Assembly (NCBI GenBank): GCA_902559395.1
Contig: CACEHR010000001.1
Location: 1-64,000, forward strand
Direction: 5' to 3'
DNA length: 64,000 bases
Source: an uncultured Pelagibacteraceae bacterium
GTDB lineage: Bacteria > Pseudomonadota > Alphaproteobacteria > Pelagibacterales > Pelagibacteraceae
Position 1 is the stretch's first letter. Each line of letters opens with the position of its first letter. A program made the position numbers and the translations under genes. Shown here in pieces: positions 8,011-17,400 of the stretch. The notes under the pieces are model-generated. The model made no database searches. It worked only from the letters and a program-made list of their open reading frames with translations, and was not told the DNA's origin.

Positions 8011-9149
8011 AAAAAATAGCAATAATTGGTGCTGGAATTTCTGGTTTGTATATTGCCAATTTATTCAAAGATCATAAGGACTATCAGGTTACGATTTATG
8101 AAAAAAGGAATTCAATAGAAATGGAGGAGGGTTATGGAATTCAGTTGTCGGTAAATAGCGTAAAGCTTTTAAATCAAATAGGCTTCGCTTCTCTCACTAA
8201 AGAAGAAAAATTTAATCCAAAAAAAATTGATTTTTATGAAATTAAAAATTCAAAAAAAATTTGTGACTTAGATATTTCAAAATTCAATTCTGAAGATTGT
8301 AAATACACAACATTGAAAAGATCAAAATTGCTTCAATTTTTAAAAAAACAAATAAACGAAGATATAATTAAATACAACCATAGTATTGAACAGATTGATT
8401 ACGATAAAGATTCAATAAAATTAATATTTGATAAAAATAAGATAACTTGTGATTACTTAATTATTTCAGACGGTGTGTTCTCTAAAGGGAAGCTATTAAT
8501 TTCAACTAATAAATCAAAACCAATTTACAATGATACCATTGCTATTAGGGGCACTATATCGAGAAAAAATTTTCAAAATTTAAATGAAGAAAATATTTCT
8601 TTGTTCTTAGGACCGAATTTTCATTATGTAGTTTATCCAATTAATAATGATAAAAATTTAAATTTTATTGGCATTTTAAAACATAAATTAAGTTTAAATG
8701 AGCAAGAGAATTACAATCTTTTTACTGAGAATTCTTTTATAAAAAATATTAAATTTAAATTATCTAAAAAAGTTTCTCAAAGTTTCTTGGAAAGTCTTCA
8801 AAATATTAAATTATTTCCAATATTTGTAAGTAAAAATTTATATAATCCTCCAAAAAATATATTCCTTGTAGGAGACGCATTTTTTGCTTTTTCACCTTCA
8901 TTTGCGCAGGGAGCTTCCCAATCAATTGAGGGTGCTAATGAATTATATGAATGTTTAATAAATAATAATAATTTTTATGATATCAGATTAAAGAGAGTAA
9001 AAATGATTAACAGTAGATCTAATTTTAATCAATTTGCCTTCCATTTATCAAATCCAATTATGATCATATTTAGAAATATTTTTTTAAAACTTTTAACTAA
9101 AAATAAAAAATTTTTAGAAAGTTATTTGGGTAAAATTTATAAAAGTTAA
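8007..9149 (+). CDS. FAD-dependent aromatic-ring monooxygenase, UbiH/salicylate hydroxylase type
   Basis: This 380-residue protein has an N-terminal FAD site (IGAGISGLYIANLF, then an acidic YEK), an internal SDGVFSKGK motif and a C-terminal VGDAFFAFSPSFAQGASQSIEGANE. These are the three class A flavoprotein monooxygenase motifs. Substrate cannot be read; ubiquinone-ring hydroxylation or a salicylate-like aromatic substrate are both possible. Translation is coupled to mutY through an ATGA overlap. The end overlaps the ccrM stop by 4 bases on the opposite strand. Confidence 0.75.
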   Translation: MKKIAIIGAGISGLYIANLFKDHKDYQVTIYEKRNSIEMEEGYGIQLSVNSVKLLNQIGFASLTKEEKFNPKKIDFYEIKNSKKICDLDISKFNSEDCKYTTLKRSKLLQFLKKQINEDIIKYNHSIEQIDYDKDSIKLIFDKNKITCDYLIISDGVFSKGKLLISTNKSKPIYNDTIAIRGTISRKNFQNLNEENISLFLGPNFHYVVYPINNDKNLNFIGILKHKLSLNEQENYNLFTENSFIKNIKFKLSKKVSQSFLESLQNIKLFPIFVSKNLYNPPKNIFLVGDAFFAFSPSFAQGASQSIEGANELYECLINNNNFYDIRLKRVKMINSRSNFNQFAFHLSNPIMIIFRNIFLKLLTKNKKFLESYLGKIYKS

Positions 9150-10216
9150 TTTTTAGAAATTAATCTTTGTCTTAGATAATCAATAGGATAAGTTCGTCCA
9201 TTTATATCACAGTGCCAAAAAGTCCATCCGTTGCAACTTTCAGCTCCTAAAATAGTAGCCGCAACTTTGTGTATAGAACCCTCTGCTTGATTATGTTTTA
9301 TACTACCATCAGCCATAATTCTGGCTGTTATTTTTTTCTTATTATCAAAAATATTAGTTCCAGGTTTAATTATTCCAAGCTCGACTAATGAACCAAAAGG
9401 AATTCTTGGTTTTGATCTATTATTTTTTAGCGTATCTAATAAATCATCTTCAATAGCTTTTGTTTCTTTTATGCGTTGCTCAGCAGCTTTAAAATAATTT
9501 TTTTCTTTTTCTATTCCAAAATAATTTCTTCCTAGTTTTTTTGCTACTGTAGCTGTTGTTCCTGATCCTAAAAAAGGATCAAGTATGAGGTCATTTTTAT
9601 TAGATGTAGCTAGTAAAATTCTATGTAATAGCGCTTCTGGTTTTTGTGTTGAGTGAATTTTTTTTCCATCCTTTTTAAGTCTTTCAGAACCATTGCATAT
9701 TGGAAGATCCCAATTAGATCTCATTTGAAGATCATCATTTAAACATTTTAAAGATTGATAATTAAATGTGTATTTTGATTTCTCACTTTTAGAAGCCCAT
9801 ATTAAAGTTTCATGAGCATTAGTAAAACGTGTCCCTCTAAAGTTTGGCATTGGATTATTTTTATTCCAAATAACATCATTTAAAATCCAGAAACCTAAAT
9901 TTTGTATTGCAGTGCCAACTCTAAAAATATTATGGTAGCTTCCTATAACCCAAATAGCTCCATCTTTTTTTAAAATTCTTTTACATTCACTAAGCCATTC
10001 ATAAGTGAAATCATCATATTTTTTAAAATTTTCAAATTGATCCCACTTATCATTTACCGCACTAACCTTTGATCTATCCGGTCTTGTTAATTCACTTTTT
10101 AATTGTAAGTTGTAAGGAGGGTCAGCAAAAATTAAATCAAAAGTTTCACGTGGAATTTTTTTTAATTCTTCGAGACTATCTCCATTAATTATTTTATTTT
10201 TGAAATCAGTTTTCAT
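9146..10216 (-). CDS. ccrM: CcrM-type DNA adenine methyltransferase (GANTC)
   Basis: This is a beta-class N6-adenine methyltransferase. Catalytic DPPYNL lies near residues 32-37 and the SAM-binding DPFLGSGTT follows later. The C-terminal extension carries GSIHKVAATILGAESCNGW and FWHCDINGRTYPIDYLR, diagnostic for CcrM/HinfI-like enzymes. Length is 356, against about 358 for Caulobacter CcrM. No partner restriction gene is nearby, so this is an orphan cell-cycle methylase, which in Caulobacter controls transcription through GANTC hemimethylation. rnhB lies upstream on the same strand, but the 104-base gap holds its own promoter. Confidence 0.95.
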   Translation of the reverse strand: MKTDFKNKIINGDSLEELKKIPRETFDLIFADPPYNLQLKSELTRPDRSKVSAVNDKWDQFENFKKYDDFTYEWLSECKRILKKDGAIWVIGSYHNIFRVGTAIQNLGFWILNDVIWNKNNPMPNFRGTRFTNAHETLIWASKSEKSKYTFNYQSLKCLNDDLQMRSNWDLPICNGSERLKKDGKKIHSTQKPEALLHRILLATSNKNDLILDPFLGSGTTATVAKKLGRNYFGIEKEKNYFKAAEQRIKETKAIEDDLLDTLKNNRSKPRIPFGSLVELGIIKPGTNIFDNKKKITARIMADGSIKHNQAEGSIHKVAATILGAESCNGWTFWHCDINGRTYPIDYLRQRLISKN

Positions 10217-10228
10217 TTGTAAAAATTA

Positions 10229-10257
10229 ATTAGACTCCAAATGGATTCTACGGTCAA
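10229..10257 (-). promoter_or_regulatory. ccrM promoter (sigma70-like) with embedded GANTC sites
   Basis: On the minus strand TTGACC (10257-10252) is followed by exactly 17 bases and TCTAAT (10234-10229). Each hexamer differs from consensus at one position. Predicted transcription starts near 10222, only about 6 bases before the ccrM ATG at 10216. One GANTC lies in the spacer and another overlaps the first two bases of the -10, so methylation could change promoter activity. Confidence 0.7.
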
Positions 10258-10281
10258 CCTGAGATTGAAAAATTTGGATTC
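10233..10281. promoter_or_regulatory. Cluster of three GANTC methylation sites upstream of ccrM
   Basis: GACTC at 10233-10237, GATTC at 10244-10248 and GATTC at 10277-10281 are all GANTC sites, the target expected for CcrM. Two are inside the core promoter and one is 19 bases upstream of the -35. With G+C near 30 % one site is expected about every 380 bases, so three in 49 bases is a local excess. Confidence 0.75.
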
Positions 10282-10320
10282 GATTAGTGTTTCTAAATTA
10301 TAATGTAACTAGATGTAGTG

Positions 10321-10881
10321 TTAATTTATTTTAGATATTGGTGAAAAAGTTTTTCTATGATGTTTAGTAATACCTAATTTTTTCAAAGCTCTTAAGTGCT
10401 GTTTTGTTCCGTACCCAAAGTTTTTATCCCAGTCATAACCTTTATTTTTTTTTGACAAGGTGGTTATAAATTTATCCCTTGATACTTTCGCAATTATAGA
10501 AGCTGCTGAAATAGAGGGAATTTTTTTATCTCCTTTAATAACTGATTTTAAATTATAATTTTCAAATTCTGGAGTTTTGTTTCCATCTATCAGAACGTGT
10601 GTTGGTTTTTTCTTAAGTTTTTTTATAGCTCTTTTCATAGCCAGCAAACTTGCTTGAAGTATATTCAGCTTCTCTATTTCTTTGACAGAAGCTTTGCCTA
10701 TGGACCAAGTAGAATTTTTTTTTATATATGTACATAGATACTCTCTCTTTTTTTTACTTAATGATTTTGAATCTTTTAATAACTTTGAATTAATTGATTT
10801 TTTTAAAATTACTGCTGAAGCATAAACAGGCCCAATTAAACTTCCTCTACCAACCTCATCAACCCCAGCAATTATTTTCAT
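10321..10881 (-). CDS. rnhB: Ribonuclease HII
   Basis: RNase HII cuts RNA in RNA/DNA hybrids and single ribonucleotides in DNA. From the ATG at 10881 the catalytic Asp8-Glu9 are in GVDEVGRGSLIGP, a further conserved Asp is in LIDGNKTP, and AASIIAKVSRD follows. The length of 186 residues is normal. A TTG three bases upstream would add one residue. The ATG overlaps the udg stop as TGATG, so it is probably translated in a udg-rnhB operon. Confidence 0.94.
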   Translation of the reverse strand: MKIIAGVDEVGRGSLIGPVYASAVILKKSINSKLLKDSKSLSKKKREYLCTYIKKNSTWSIGKASVKEIEKLNILQASLLAMKRAIKKLKKKPTHVLIDGNKTPEFENYNLKSVIKGDKKIPSISAASIIAKVSRDKFITTLSKKNKGYDWDKNFGYGTKQHLRALKKLGITKHHRKTFSPISKIN

Positions 10882-11600
10882 CAAATTTTTAACTTCAGAT
10901 CTTTGATTTTGTCTCTAATTTTCTTTAAATCTTCCCATGAGTGTTTTTTATTTTCTGGAAAACGGATTAAATAAGATGGATTAAAAGTTATCATTAAAGG
11001 GAATGTTTTGTTTTTTAAAATCACTTCCTTCCAATGTCCTCTTTCATTAGTTATTTTTTCACTTATTCCTGTTAAAGCCTCCATTGCCGAACTACCCATC
11101 AAAACAATAATCTTCGGGTTTATAATCGATATATGCTCCTTCAAAAATACTGAGTATCTTTTAATTTCAGTTGAGGTTGGTTTTCTGTCATTAGGTGGTC
11201 TAAAATTGATTGCATAACTAGTGTAAATATTTTGTCTCTTAATATTAATTGCTATAAGCATTTTGTTAAGAAGTTCGCCAACTTCACCTCTAAATGGGAC
11301 ACCCAATTTTTCTTCCTCAGCCCCAGGAGACTCTCCAATTAACATTAAAGGGCTATTTATATTTCCCTCACCTAAAATAATTTTGTTTGAATTTTCTTTT
11401 AATTTACAATTTTCAATTGAATTTATTTGATCTTTTAAATTTTTTAGTAATTCTTCTTTATTAATTTGCAGGGAGCCATTGTTAGTTTCTAAAATATTAA
11501 ATCTATTTATTGGCTTATCAGCGAATATAAATTTTGGCTCAATAGTATTAATTAGTTCTTGGTTTAATTTGGTATTTTGATTTATCACTTTTTTAGTCAT
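10881..11600 (-). CDS. Uracil-DNA glycosylase, type 4-like family without Fe-S cysteines
   Basis: This 239-residue protein carries UDG motif A as GESPGAEEEKLGVPFRGEVGELL (from residue 89), a downstream FRPPNDRKPT segment and a motif-B-like NPSYLIR at about 207-213. The family excises uracil from DNA. Type 4 enzymes hold a [4Fe-4S] cluster with four cysteines, but here only Cys65 remains. As I recall, many alphaproteobacterial relatives have also lost these. The usual motif-B histidine is Asn207. The start is set at ATG 11600; an upstream start at 11666 would overlap the divergent TPR gene. Confidence 0.75.
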   Translation of the reverse strand: MTKKVINQNTKLNQELINTIEPKFIFADKPINRFNILETNNGSLQINKEELLKNLKDQINSIENCKLKENSNKIILGEGNINSPLMLIGESPGAEEEKLGVPFRGEVGELLNKMLIAINIKRQNIYTSYAINFRPPNDRKPTSTEIKRYSVFLKEHISIINPKIIVLMGSSAMEALTGISEKITNERGHWKEVILKNKTFPLMITFNPSYLIRFPENKKHSWEDLKKIRDKIKDLKLKI

Positions 11601-11611
11601 AGTATGGTTAC

Positions 11612-13297
11612 ATGTTCCTAAAATTTCTAAAATTAGTACTATTAATATACCTATCTTATCAGACACCTTTGTATTCTAAAAGTGCTACTTTTAATGATTT
11701 CAACTCAAGAGATTTATCAAATTATTTTTCTGGAATTGTTGCATTTGAAAATCGAGATAATTCTGAAGCTTTAAAATTTTTAAATTTAACCAAAGTATTA
11801 ATTAATAAACATGATAGTTATTTAAAAAGATATGTTAACTCTTTAGTTTTAGATAACAAAGTACCTCAAGCAATTAATGTGTTAAATAACAATGCAAACA
11901 AATCTAATTCAGATTTTTATGATGCGTATATAATTTTAATAATTGACAGTTTAAAAAAAAATAACTTTAAAAAGGCTGACGAATATTTAACACAAAGTTT
12001 AAAATTTCAAGATGAAGATAGGATAAAACTAGTTATATTTGAAACACTTAAACAATACATTTATACATTTAAAAATAAAAAAATATTAGATAACAAAAAA
12101 AATTTTGGAAACCTGTCTCTTATAGCTGAGACATTCCAAAGATGTTATATTGAAGATAAAAGAACTTCGTCATATTTTCTTAATTTAATTAATAATCAGC
12201 AAGGCGACTATTCAAGATACATTTTTTTTTATCTTAATCATTTAATTGATAACAATAAATTAAATGAAGCAAGATTAGTTGTTGAACAAATTGATTATAT
12301 AAATTCAACACTTTTACTTTCACAAAGTAAAAGTTGGGTAGACAAAGAAAAATTCGATGATTTTGGAAAAATTTTTTCATGCAAAGATCATAATGATCTT
12401 GTAAGTGAGTTTTTATTTTTAATCTCTAATCTTTATTCTTCTCAGGATAATTTTGAAAAATCAAATTTTTACTTAAATTTGTCAAACTATTTAAATCCCA
12501 AGTTTGAATTTAATTTGTCATTGGTTGCAGAAAATTTTTATCTTAATGAAGAATTTGACAAAGTACAAAGGATCTTAAAAAATTTTAAAAAAGAAGATGA
12601 ATTTTATTATTGGTTTAGATTAAAAAAAGAAGCTCAAATAATAATTCAAGAGCAGGATTATGAAAATGGAATTAAATACATAGATTCAAAATTTAATAAA
12701 ATTGAAAATCCCAATATAAAAATGATTTTTGATTTAGCTAATTTTTATAAGAATTCTAAAAATTATGAAAAGGCAATAGATCGTTATACAGAAATTATTT
12801 TAACACTGGATGACAATTCACTTATTAAATCAGATGTATTGTATCGTAGAGGCGGTAGCTATGAAAGAATGGGCAATTATGAAAAGTCAGATGAAGATTT
12901 ATTGCATGCGCTTAAAATTGATCCTAGCGATGCATATATTTTGAATTACCTTGCTTACTCCTGGTTAGAGCGTGATTATAAAATTAATGAAGCAATGGAT
13001 ATGTTGAAAAGAGCATATGATTTAAAAAGCAATGATCCTTATATTATTGATTCAATTGGATGGGCGTATTTTTTAATAGAGAATTATCTAGAAGCAGAAA
13101 AGTATTTAAAAAGAGCTGTAGAATTAATGCCAGATGACCCAATCGTGAATGATCATTATGGAGACATTTTATGGAAATTAAATCGAAAAATTCAAGCAAG
13201 ATATTTTTGGAACAACGTATTAACTTTTGATGACACCGAAGACGATATGAGAGAAAAAATCAATATTAAAGTAATTGAGGGTCTTAAAAATTCCTAA
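11612..13297 (+). CDS. Exported tetratricopeptide-repeat protein
   Basis: The 561-residue protein starts with a probable signal sequence (MFLKFLKLVLLIYLSYQTPLYS). It has TPR-like helices through much of its length. The clearest repeats are near the C-terminus (about 400-530: YRRGGSYERMGNYEKSDEDL, LNYLAYSWLERDYKINEAMD, IDSIGWAYFLIENYLEAEKY). Related TPR proteins precede ispE in many alphaproteobacteria, and a periplasmic or outer-membrane scaffold role is likely but unproven. Only 11 bases separate its ATG from the divergent udg start. The stop abuts the ispE ATG. Confidence 0.8.
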   Translation: MFLKFLKLVLLIYLSYQTPLYSKSATFNDFNSRDLSNYFSGIVAFENRDNSEALKFLNLTKVLINKHDSYLKRYVNSLVLDNKVPQAINVLNNNANKSNSDFYDAYIILIIDSLKKNNFKKADEYLTQSLKFQDEDRIKLVIFETLKQYIYTFKNKKILDNKKNFGNLSLIAETFQRCYIEDKRTSSYFLNLINNQQGDYSRYIFFYLNHLIDNNKLNEARLVVEQIDYINSTLLLSQSKSWVDKEKFDDFGKIFSCKDHNDLVSEFLFLISNLYSSQDNFEKSNFYLNLSNYLNPKFEFNLSLVAENFYLNEEFDKVQRILKNFKKEDEFYYWFRLKKEAQIIIQEQDYENGIKYIDSKFNKIENPNIKMIFDLANFYKNSKNYEKAIDRYTEIILTLDDNSLIKSDVLYRRGGSYERMGNYEKSDEDLLHALKIDPSDAYILNYLAYSWLERDYKINEAMDMLKRAYDLKSNDPYIIDSIGWAYFLIENYLEAEKYLKRAVELMPDDPIVNDHYGDILWKLNRKIQARYFWNNVLTFDDTEDDMREKINIKVIEGLKNS

Positions 13298-14143
13298 ATG
13301 AAAGTTAATAAAATTAAATCTAATGCAAAGTTAAATTTAGCACTAAATATCACTGGAAAAAAAAAGGTTTTACATAAAATTGAAAGTATAATTAGTTTCA
13401 TAGATTTACATGATGTTATTTCGATAAATCAACATAATGGAAAAAAACACCATATTTCTTTTTATGGAAAATTTTCTAAAAATATTGGAAAAAAAAATAC
13501 TGTTCAAAAATTGTTTCAAATATTAGATAAAGAAAATTTATTAAAAAATAAAAAATTCAAAGTTAAAATTAAAAAATTAATCCCTCAAGAAGCTGGGTTG
13601 GGTGGGGGATCGATGAATGCAGCTAGTGTGTTTAATTATCTAGTTAAAAAAAAAATTATTAATCCTAATTATCAAAAAACTCGAAGTATCTGTGAATTGG
13701 TTGGTTCCGATGTTATTCTGGGAACTATTTCATCCAGCTGTGTGTTGTCATCAGGTGGTAGAATAAAAAAGATTTATAATACTCCAAAATATTACTCTAC
13801 TTTAGTAAAGCCTGATTTTGGGTGCTCAACTAAAAAAATATACTCAGCTGTTCGAAAGTATACAAAATCAAAATATAACAAACCTAAAAAAAATATGTTT
13901 GGAGTAAAATATTTGATTGATCAACAAAATGCCCTTGAAATTATAGCACTCAAAAAATATCCAAAACTTAAAAAAATAAAGTTGTTCTTAGAAAGTATAA
14001 ATAATCCGTTATTTGTAAGAATGACTGGTTCAGGATCAACAATTGTTGCCTATTATAATTCATTAAAGAGTTGTAAATTGGCAAAAGCTAAATTTAAAAG
14101 AAAATATAAAAATTATTGGTGTGTTACAGCAAAAACTATATGA
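13298..14143 (+). CDS. ispE: 4-diphosphocytidyl-2-C-methyl-D-erythritol kinase
   Basis: IspE phosphorylates CDP-methylerythritol in the MEP isoprenoid pathway. The N-terminal AKLNLALNITGKK, the GHMP ATP-binding loop PQEAGLGGGSMNAAS (about 96-110) and the C-terminal MTGSGSTIVAYY mark the family. Length 281 is normal. The ATG directly follows the stop of the TPR gene. The protein is very lysine-rich, in line with the AT bias. Confidence 0.93.
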   Translation: MKVNKIKSNAKLNLALNITGKKKVLHKIESIISFIDLHDVISINQHNGKKHHISFYGKFSKNIGKKNTVQKLFQILDKENLLKNKKFKVKIKKLIPQEAGLGGGSMNAASVFNYLVKKKIINPNYQKTRSICELVGSDVILGTISSSCVLSSGGRIKKIYNTPKYYSTLVKPDFGCSTKKIYSAVRKYTKSKYNKPKKNMFGVKYLIDQQNALEIIALKKYPKLKKIKLFLESINNPLFVRMTGSGSTIVAYYNSLKSCKLAKAKFKRKYKNYWCVTAKTI

Positions 14144-14176
14144 ATTTTATATTTTTATGTTATAGGAAGCTAGTAT

Positions 14177-14250
14177 TGGGGCGTAGCCAAGCGGTAAGGC
14201 ACGGGTTTTTGGTACCTGCATCCTAGGTTCGAATCCTAGCGCCCCAGCCA
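14177..14250 (+). tRNA. tRNA-Gln (TTG)
   Basis: The cloverleaf folds cleanly: acceptor TGGGGCG/CGCCCCA, D arm GCC/GGC with AAGCGGTAA loop, anticodon stem CGGGT/ACCTG with loop TTTTGGT giving anticodon TTG. The T arm has the normal TTCGAAT loop. CCA is encoded (14248-14250). It lies 33 bases after ispE and 3 bases before the cca start codon. Confidence 0.96.
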
Positions 14251-14253
14251 TTT

Positions 14254-15528
14254 ATGAAAAATTTTTTAGATAAATTTTTTTCCCGATCAAAAAATCTTGA
14301 TTATATAAGTCAAAATTTAAAACAAATTACTTTAACAACACCAGCAAATAAAATTTTTGAAGCAATTAATAATTTTTCAGAGAAAAGTGAAATCAGATAT
14401 GTTGGTGGGTGTGTAAGAAAAGTGATAAAAAAAGAAAATGTTGATGATATCGACCTAGCAACAAATTTAACTCCCTCGGAAGTTTGTGAGGCTCTTAAAA
14501 ACAAACAAATAAGTTATTACGAAACAGGAATTGAACACGGAACTATAACTGCAATAATTGACGAATATAAATATGAAATTACTTCTTTAAGGAAAGACGT
14601 CTCAACTGATGGAAGGCATGCTGAAGTAGAATTCTCTTCAGATTGGAAGGAAGATGCCTCTAGAAGGGATTTTACTATCAATTCAATTTATGCAGATGGT
14701 GATGGTAATTTATTTGATCCATTTAACGGTAAAAAAGATTTGGAGGAGGGTTATATTAATTTTATTGGTAATGCGGAAAAAAGAATTCAAGAGGATTATC
14801 TGCGTATTTTAAGGTATTTAAGATTTTATTTAAATTACTCAAATCATAAGCACCAGTCAGAAATAATAAAAAATATAAAAAAAAATATTGATGGAATTTC
14901 AAATATATCATCTGAAAGATTAATCGATGAACTAAAAAAAATAACTAGTTCAAATGGATTTTTAAAACTCTTTAAAGATAAAGAAAGTTTAGAACTCATA
15001 GAAATAATTTTCCCTCAATTAAAGAATATTAAAAATTTTAAAAAACAAAATTCTTATGCTGCAGAGAATTTTTTAAAAATAGATTTTATATTTTTAATTG
15101 CGCTTTTAGTGATTGATGGGACTGATAATGCTGATTATTTTCTTTATAAATTTAAAATGTCTAACAAAGATAAGAAAAGATTAAAATTGATAGATCTTTT
15201 TTATAGAGAAAAAGTAACTCTTAGCATTTTTACAGAGAAAAATTTAAATAAATTTTTTTATTTTAATGGGAGACAGGCTGTAATAGATATAATTAACTTT
15301 AAAATTTTCACCTTAAACAAAGTAGAGAAGAAACTAATCAAACTATTAGATACTTATAAAGATAAAGTAATTCCAACTTTACCAATAGGGGCTGATCTAC
15401 TAATGTCTAAATTTCAAATTCCTGAGGGCAAAACTTTAGGTAATAAATTAAAAAAAATTGAAGAAATTTGGGTTCAAAACGGATTTCAAATTTCAGATAA
15501 GCAAGTAAAGCAAATAGTTAAAGGTTAA
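14254..15528 (+). CDS. cca: CCA tRNA nucleotidyltransferase / poly(A) polymerase family
   Basis: This class II nucleotidyltransferase adds or repairs tRNA 3'-CCA ends. Visible motifs are RYVGGCVRK, the catalytic [18 protein letters not shown] and the nucleotide-selecting [12 protein letters not shown]. Length is 424. The assigned ATG begins 3 bases after the CCA of tRNA-Gln, leaving no room for a ribosome binding site outside the tRNA, and no later in-frame ATG precedes the conserved domain. Poly(A) polymerase I is less likely given length and alphaproteobacterial context. Confidence 0.88.
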   Translation: MKNFLDKFFSRSKNLDYISQNLKQITLTTPANKIFEAINNFSEKSEIRYVGGCVRKVIKKENVDDIDLATNLTPSEVCEALKNKQISYYETGIEHGTITAIIDEYKYEITSLRKDVSTDGRHAEVEFSSDWKEDASRRDFTINSIYADGDGNLFDPFNGKKDLEEGYINFIGNAEKRIQEDYLRILRYLRFYLNYSNHKHQSEIIKNIKKNIDGISNISSERLIDELKKITSSNGFLKLFKDKESLELIEIIFPQLKNIKNFKKQNSYAAENFLKIDFIFLIALLVIDGTDNADYFLYKFKMSNKDKKRLKLIDLFYREKVTLSIFTEKNLNKFFYFNGRQAVIDIINFKIFTLNKVEKKLIKLLDTYKDKVIPTLPIGADLLMSKFQIPEGKTLGNKLKKIEEIWVQNGFQISDKQVKQIVKG

Positions 15529-16001
15529 ATATATTTAACGTCTTTAATTTCAAAATTTTTTACACCAGAGGGTGTATTTATTTCAACTAAATCATTTTTA
15601 TTTTTTCCAATCAAACCTTTACCAATTGGTGATTGAAAGAAAATAAGTTTTTGTTTTAAATCTGCTTCATCTTTTCCAACAATTTTATAATTAATTTTTT
15701 CACCAGTATCTAAATCTTCTAAATAAACTGTAGATCCAAAAATTACTTTTCCTTCATTATTTAGTTTTGTAACATCAATAACATTTGCTCTTGCAATAAT
15801 GTCGTTAATTTCGGTTATTCTTCCTTCGTTATGAGACTGTTCTTCTTTAGCTGCATGATATTCAGCGTTTTCTTTAAGATCTCCATGAGATCTTGCTTCA
15901 GCAATTGCAGCTACTATTTCAGGTCTTTTTTTTTCTTTTAAAAAAACTAATTCTTCCTTTAGTTTATTTAATCCGTTTAATGTTATTGGCTCTTTATCCA
16001 T
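15525..16001 (-). CDS. greA: Transcription elongation factor GreA
   Basis: GreA rescues backtracked RNA polymerase by stimulating transcript cleavage. The N-terminal coiled coil contains [20 protein letters not shown] with the acidic tip residues, and the C-terminal FKBP-like domain ends [25 protein letters not shown] choose the ATG at 16001 (MDKEPITL), which follows the hemF stop; an ATG at 16022 would sit inside hemF. The stop overlaps that of cca by 4 bases on the other strand. Confidence 0.95.
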   Translation of the reverse strand: MDKEPITLNGLNKLKEELVFLKEKKRPEIVAAIAEARSHGDLKENAEYHAAKEEQSHNEGRITEINDIIARANVIDVTKLNNEGKVIFGSTVYLEDLDTGEKINYKIVGKDEADLKQKLIFFQSPIGKGLIGKNKNDLVEINTPSGVKNFEIKDVKYI

Positions 16002-16005
16002 TTTT

Positions 16006-16833
16006 TTATTTCCATTTTGCAATCGGAGGTAATGACATTAAAATTCCTTCAACATTACCACCAGTTTGTAGTCCAAATTTTGTCCCTCTATCATAGAGCA
16101 AATTAAATTCTGCGTATCGACCTCTTTTAATATACTGAAACTCTTTATCTTTTAAAGTCCATTTTCTTTTTATCTTTTTTTTAATTATTTCATTAAATAG
16201 AATTTGAAATGTAACACCAACATCTCTGACAAATTTAAAGTCATTTTCAAAATTATCGTTTTTATAATCAAAAAAGATTCCGCCTATACCTCTTGCCTCT
16301 TTTCTATGAGGTAAATAAAAATATTCATCACACCACTTTTTATATTTTTTATAATAATTTTTATTATGTCTATCGCACATTGCTTTTAATATTTTATGAA
16401 AGTTTTTTCTCTCTTTTTCATCTTTTATTGCTGGGGTTACATCCATTCCTCCACCAAACCAATTCTTTGTTGTACAAATAAATCTGGTATTAAAATGCAT
16501 TGCAGGAATATAGGGATTTTGCATGTGCATAACTATTGATATTCCTGATGCCCAAAATTTAGGATCTTTGCTTGCTCCTGGTATATTCTTTTGAAATCGC
16601 TTAGGAAATTTTCCATAAACTTTTGAAAAATTTACTCCTACTTTTTCAAAAATTTTTCCATTTTTAAGAATTCTATATTCACCACCACCCTCATCTTTTT
16701 TATTGCTTCTTTTCCAAGAAGTTGATTCAAAATTTACTTTATTTTTCTCAATTTTTAAAATGTCGTCGCATATTGCATTTTGTAATAGCTTAAACCAGTT
16801 ACTAGCTAAGTCTTTTTTGATTGAAATATCCAT
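16006..16833 (-). CDS. hemF: Oxygen-dependent coproporphyrinogen III oxidase
   Basis: HemF oxidatively decarboxylates coproporphyrinogen III to protoporphyrinogen IX using O2. Conserved stretches seen are the start of the domain ([13 protein letters not shown] [13 protein letters not shown]), [34 protein letters not shown] and the C-terminal [24 protein letters not shown]. Length 275 is normal. It lies 1 base after trmL and 4 bases before greA. The oxygen-dependent form fits an aerobic surface-ocean organism. Confidence 0.95.
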   Translation of the reverse strand: MDISIKKDLASNWFKLLQNAICDDILKIEKNKVNFESTSWKRSNKKDEGGGEYRILKNGKIFEKVGVNFSKVYGKFPKRFQKNIPGASKDPKFWASGISIVMHMQNPYIPAMHFNTRFICTTKNWFGGGMDVTPAIKDEKERKNFHKILKAMCDRHNKNYYKKYKKWCDEYFYLPHRKEARGIGGIFFDYKNDNFENDFKFVRDVGVTFQILFNEIIKKKIKRKWTLKDKEFQYIKRGRYAEFNLLYDRGTKFGLQTGGNVEGILMSLPPIAKWK

Positions 16834-16834
16834 T

Positions 16835-17308
16835 TTATATTAATCCTATTTGACGCAAACTTTCTGCCAAAACAATGGCAACGGATGATGCAATATTAAG
16901 AGATCTTACTTGGTTATTCATTGGTATTTTTAAACGATTTTTAATTATTTTATGAACCTCTTCAGGTACACCAGCACTTTCTCTTCCAAATAAAATAGTA
17001 TCATCAGGCTTAAATTTAAATTTAGTATAATTTATTGAACCCTTAGTTGTCATCAATACAATTCTTTGTTTCTTCTTTGCTTCAAAAAATTTTTCCGAAC
17101 TTTGATAAAACTCTATTTGACTATAGTCCATATAGTCCATAACCACTCTTTTAAAGCGTTTGTCTGATAATAGAAAGCCACACGGTTCAATTATTTCTAG
17201 TTTAGCACCTAAACAAGCACAGGTTCTTATGATTGCAGCAGTATTCTGAGGTATATCAGGCTCATACAAAGCTATTTTGGGTACTAAAATTGTTGAATTC
17301 TGTGTCAT
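16835..17308 (-). CDS. trmL: tRNA (cytidine/uridine-34 2'-O)-methyltransferase
   Basis: This small SPOUT methyltransferase (157 residues, exactly the usual TrmL length) modifies the wobble ribose of certain tRNA-Leu. Motif-like segments are the start ALYEPDIPQNTAAIIRTCACLG, LFGRESAGVPEEVH, and the knot-forming IPMNNQVRSLNIASSVAIVL. It is the first gene of a trmL-hemF-greA run. The 92 bases upstream separate it from petA. Confidence 0.9.
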   Translation of the reverse strand: MTQNSTILVPKIALYEPDIPQNTAAIIRTCACLGAKLEIIEPCGFLLSDKRFKRVVMDYMDYSQIEFYQSSEKFFEAKKKQRIVLMTTKGSINYTKFKFKPDDTILFGRESAGVPEEVHKIIKNRLKIPMNNQVRSLNIASSVAIVLAESLRQIGLI

Positions 17309-17400
17309 TCTTTCAGTAGTAAAATAATTATTTTATATTATATGAATTCGTATATTAACTATTTTAAATCAAAAAGAGATAATAATAAAAGCTACTAAAA

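Noticed and set aside
9146..10216. A restriction-modification system around the methyltransferase
   Set aside because: No endonuclease gene is adjacent, and the C-terminal domain identifies an orphan CcrM.
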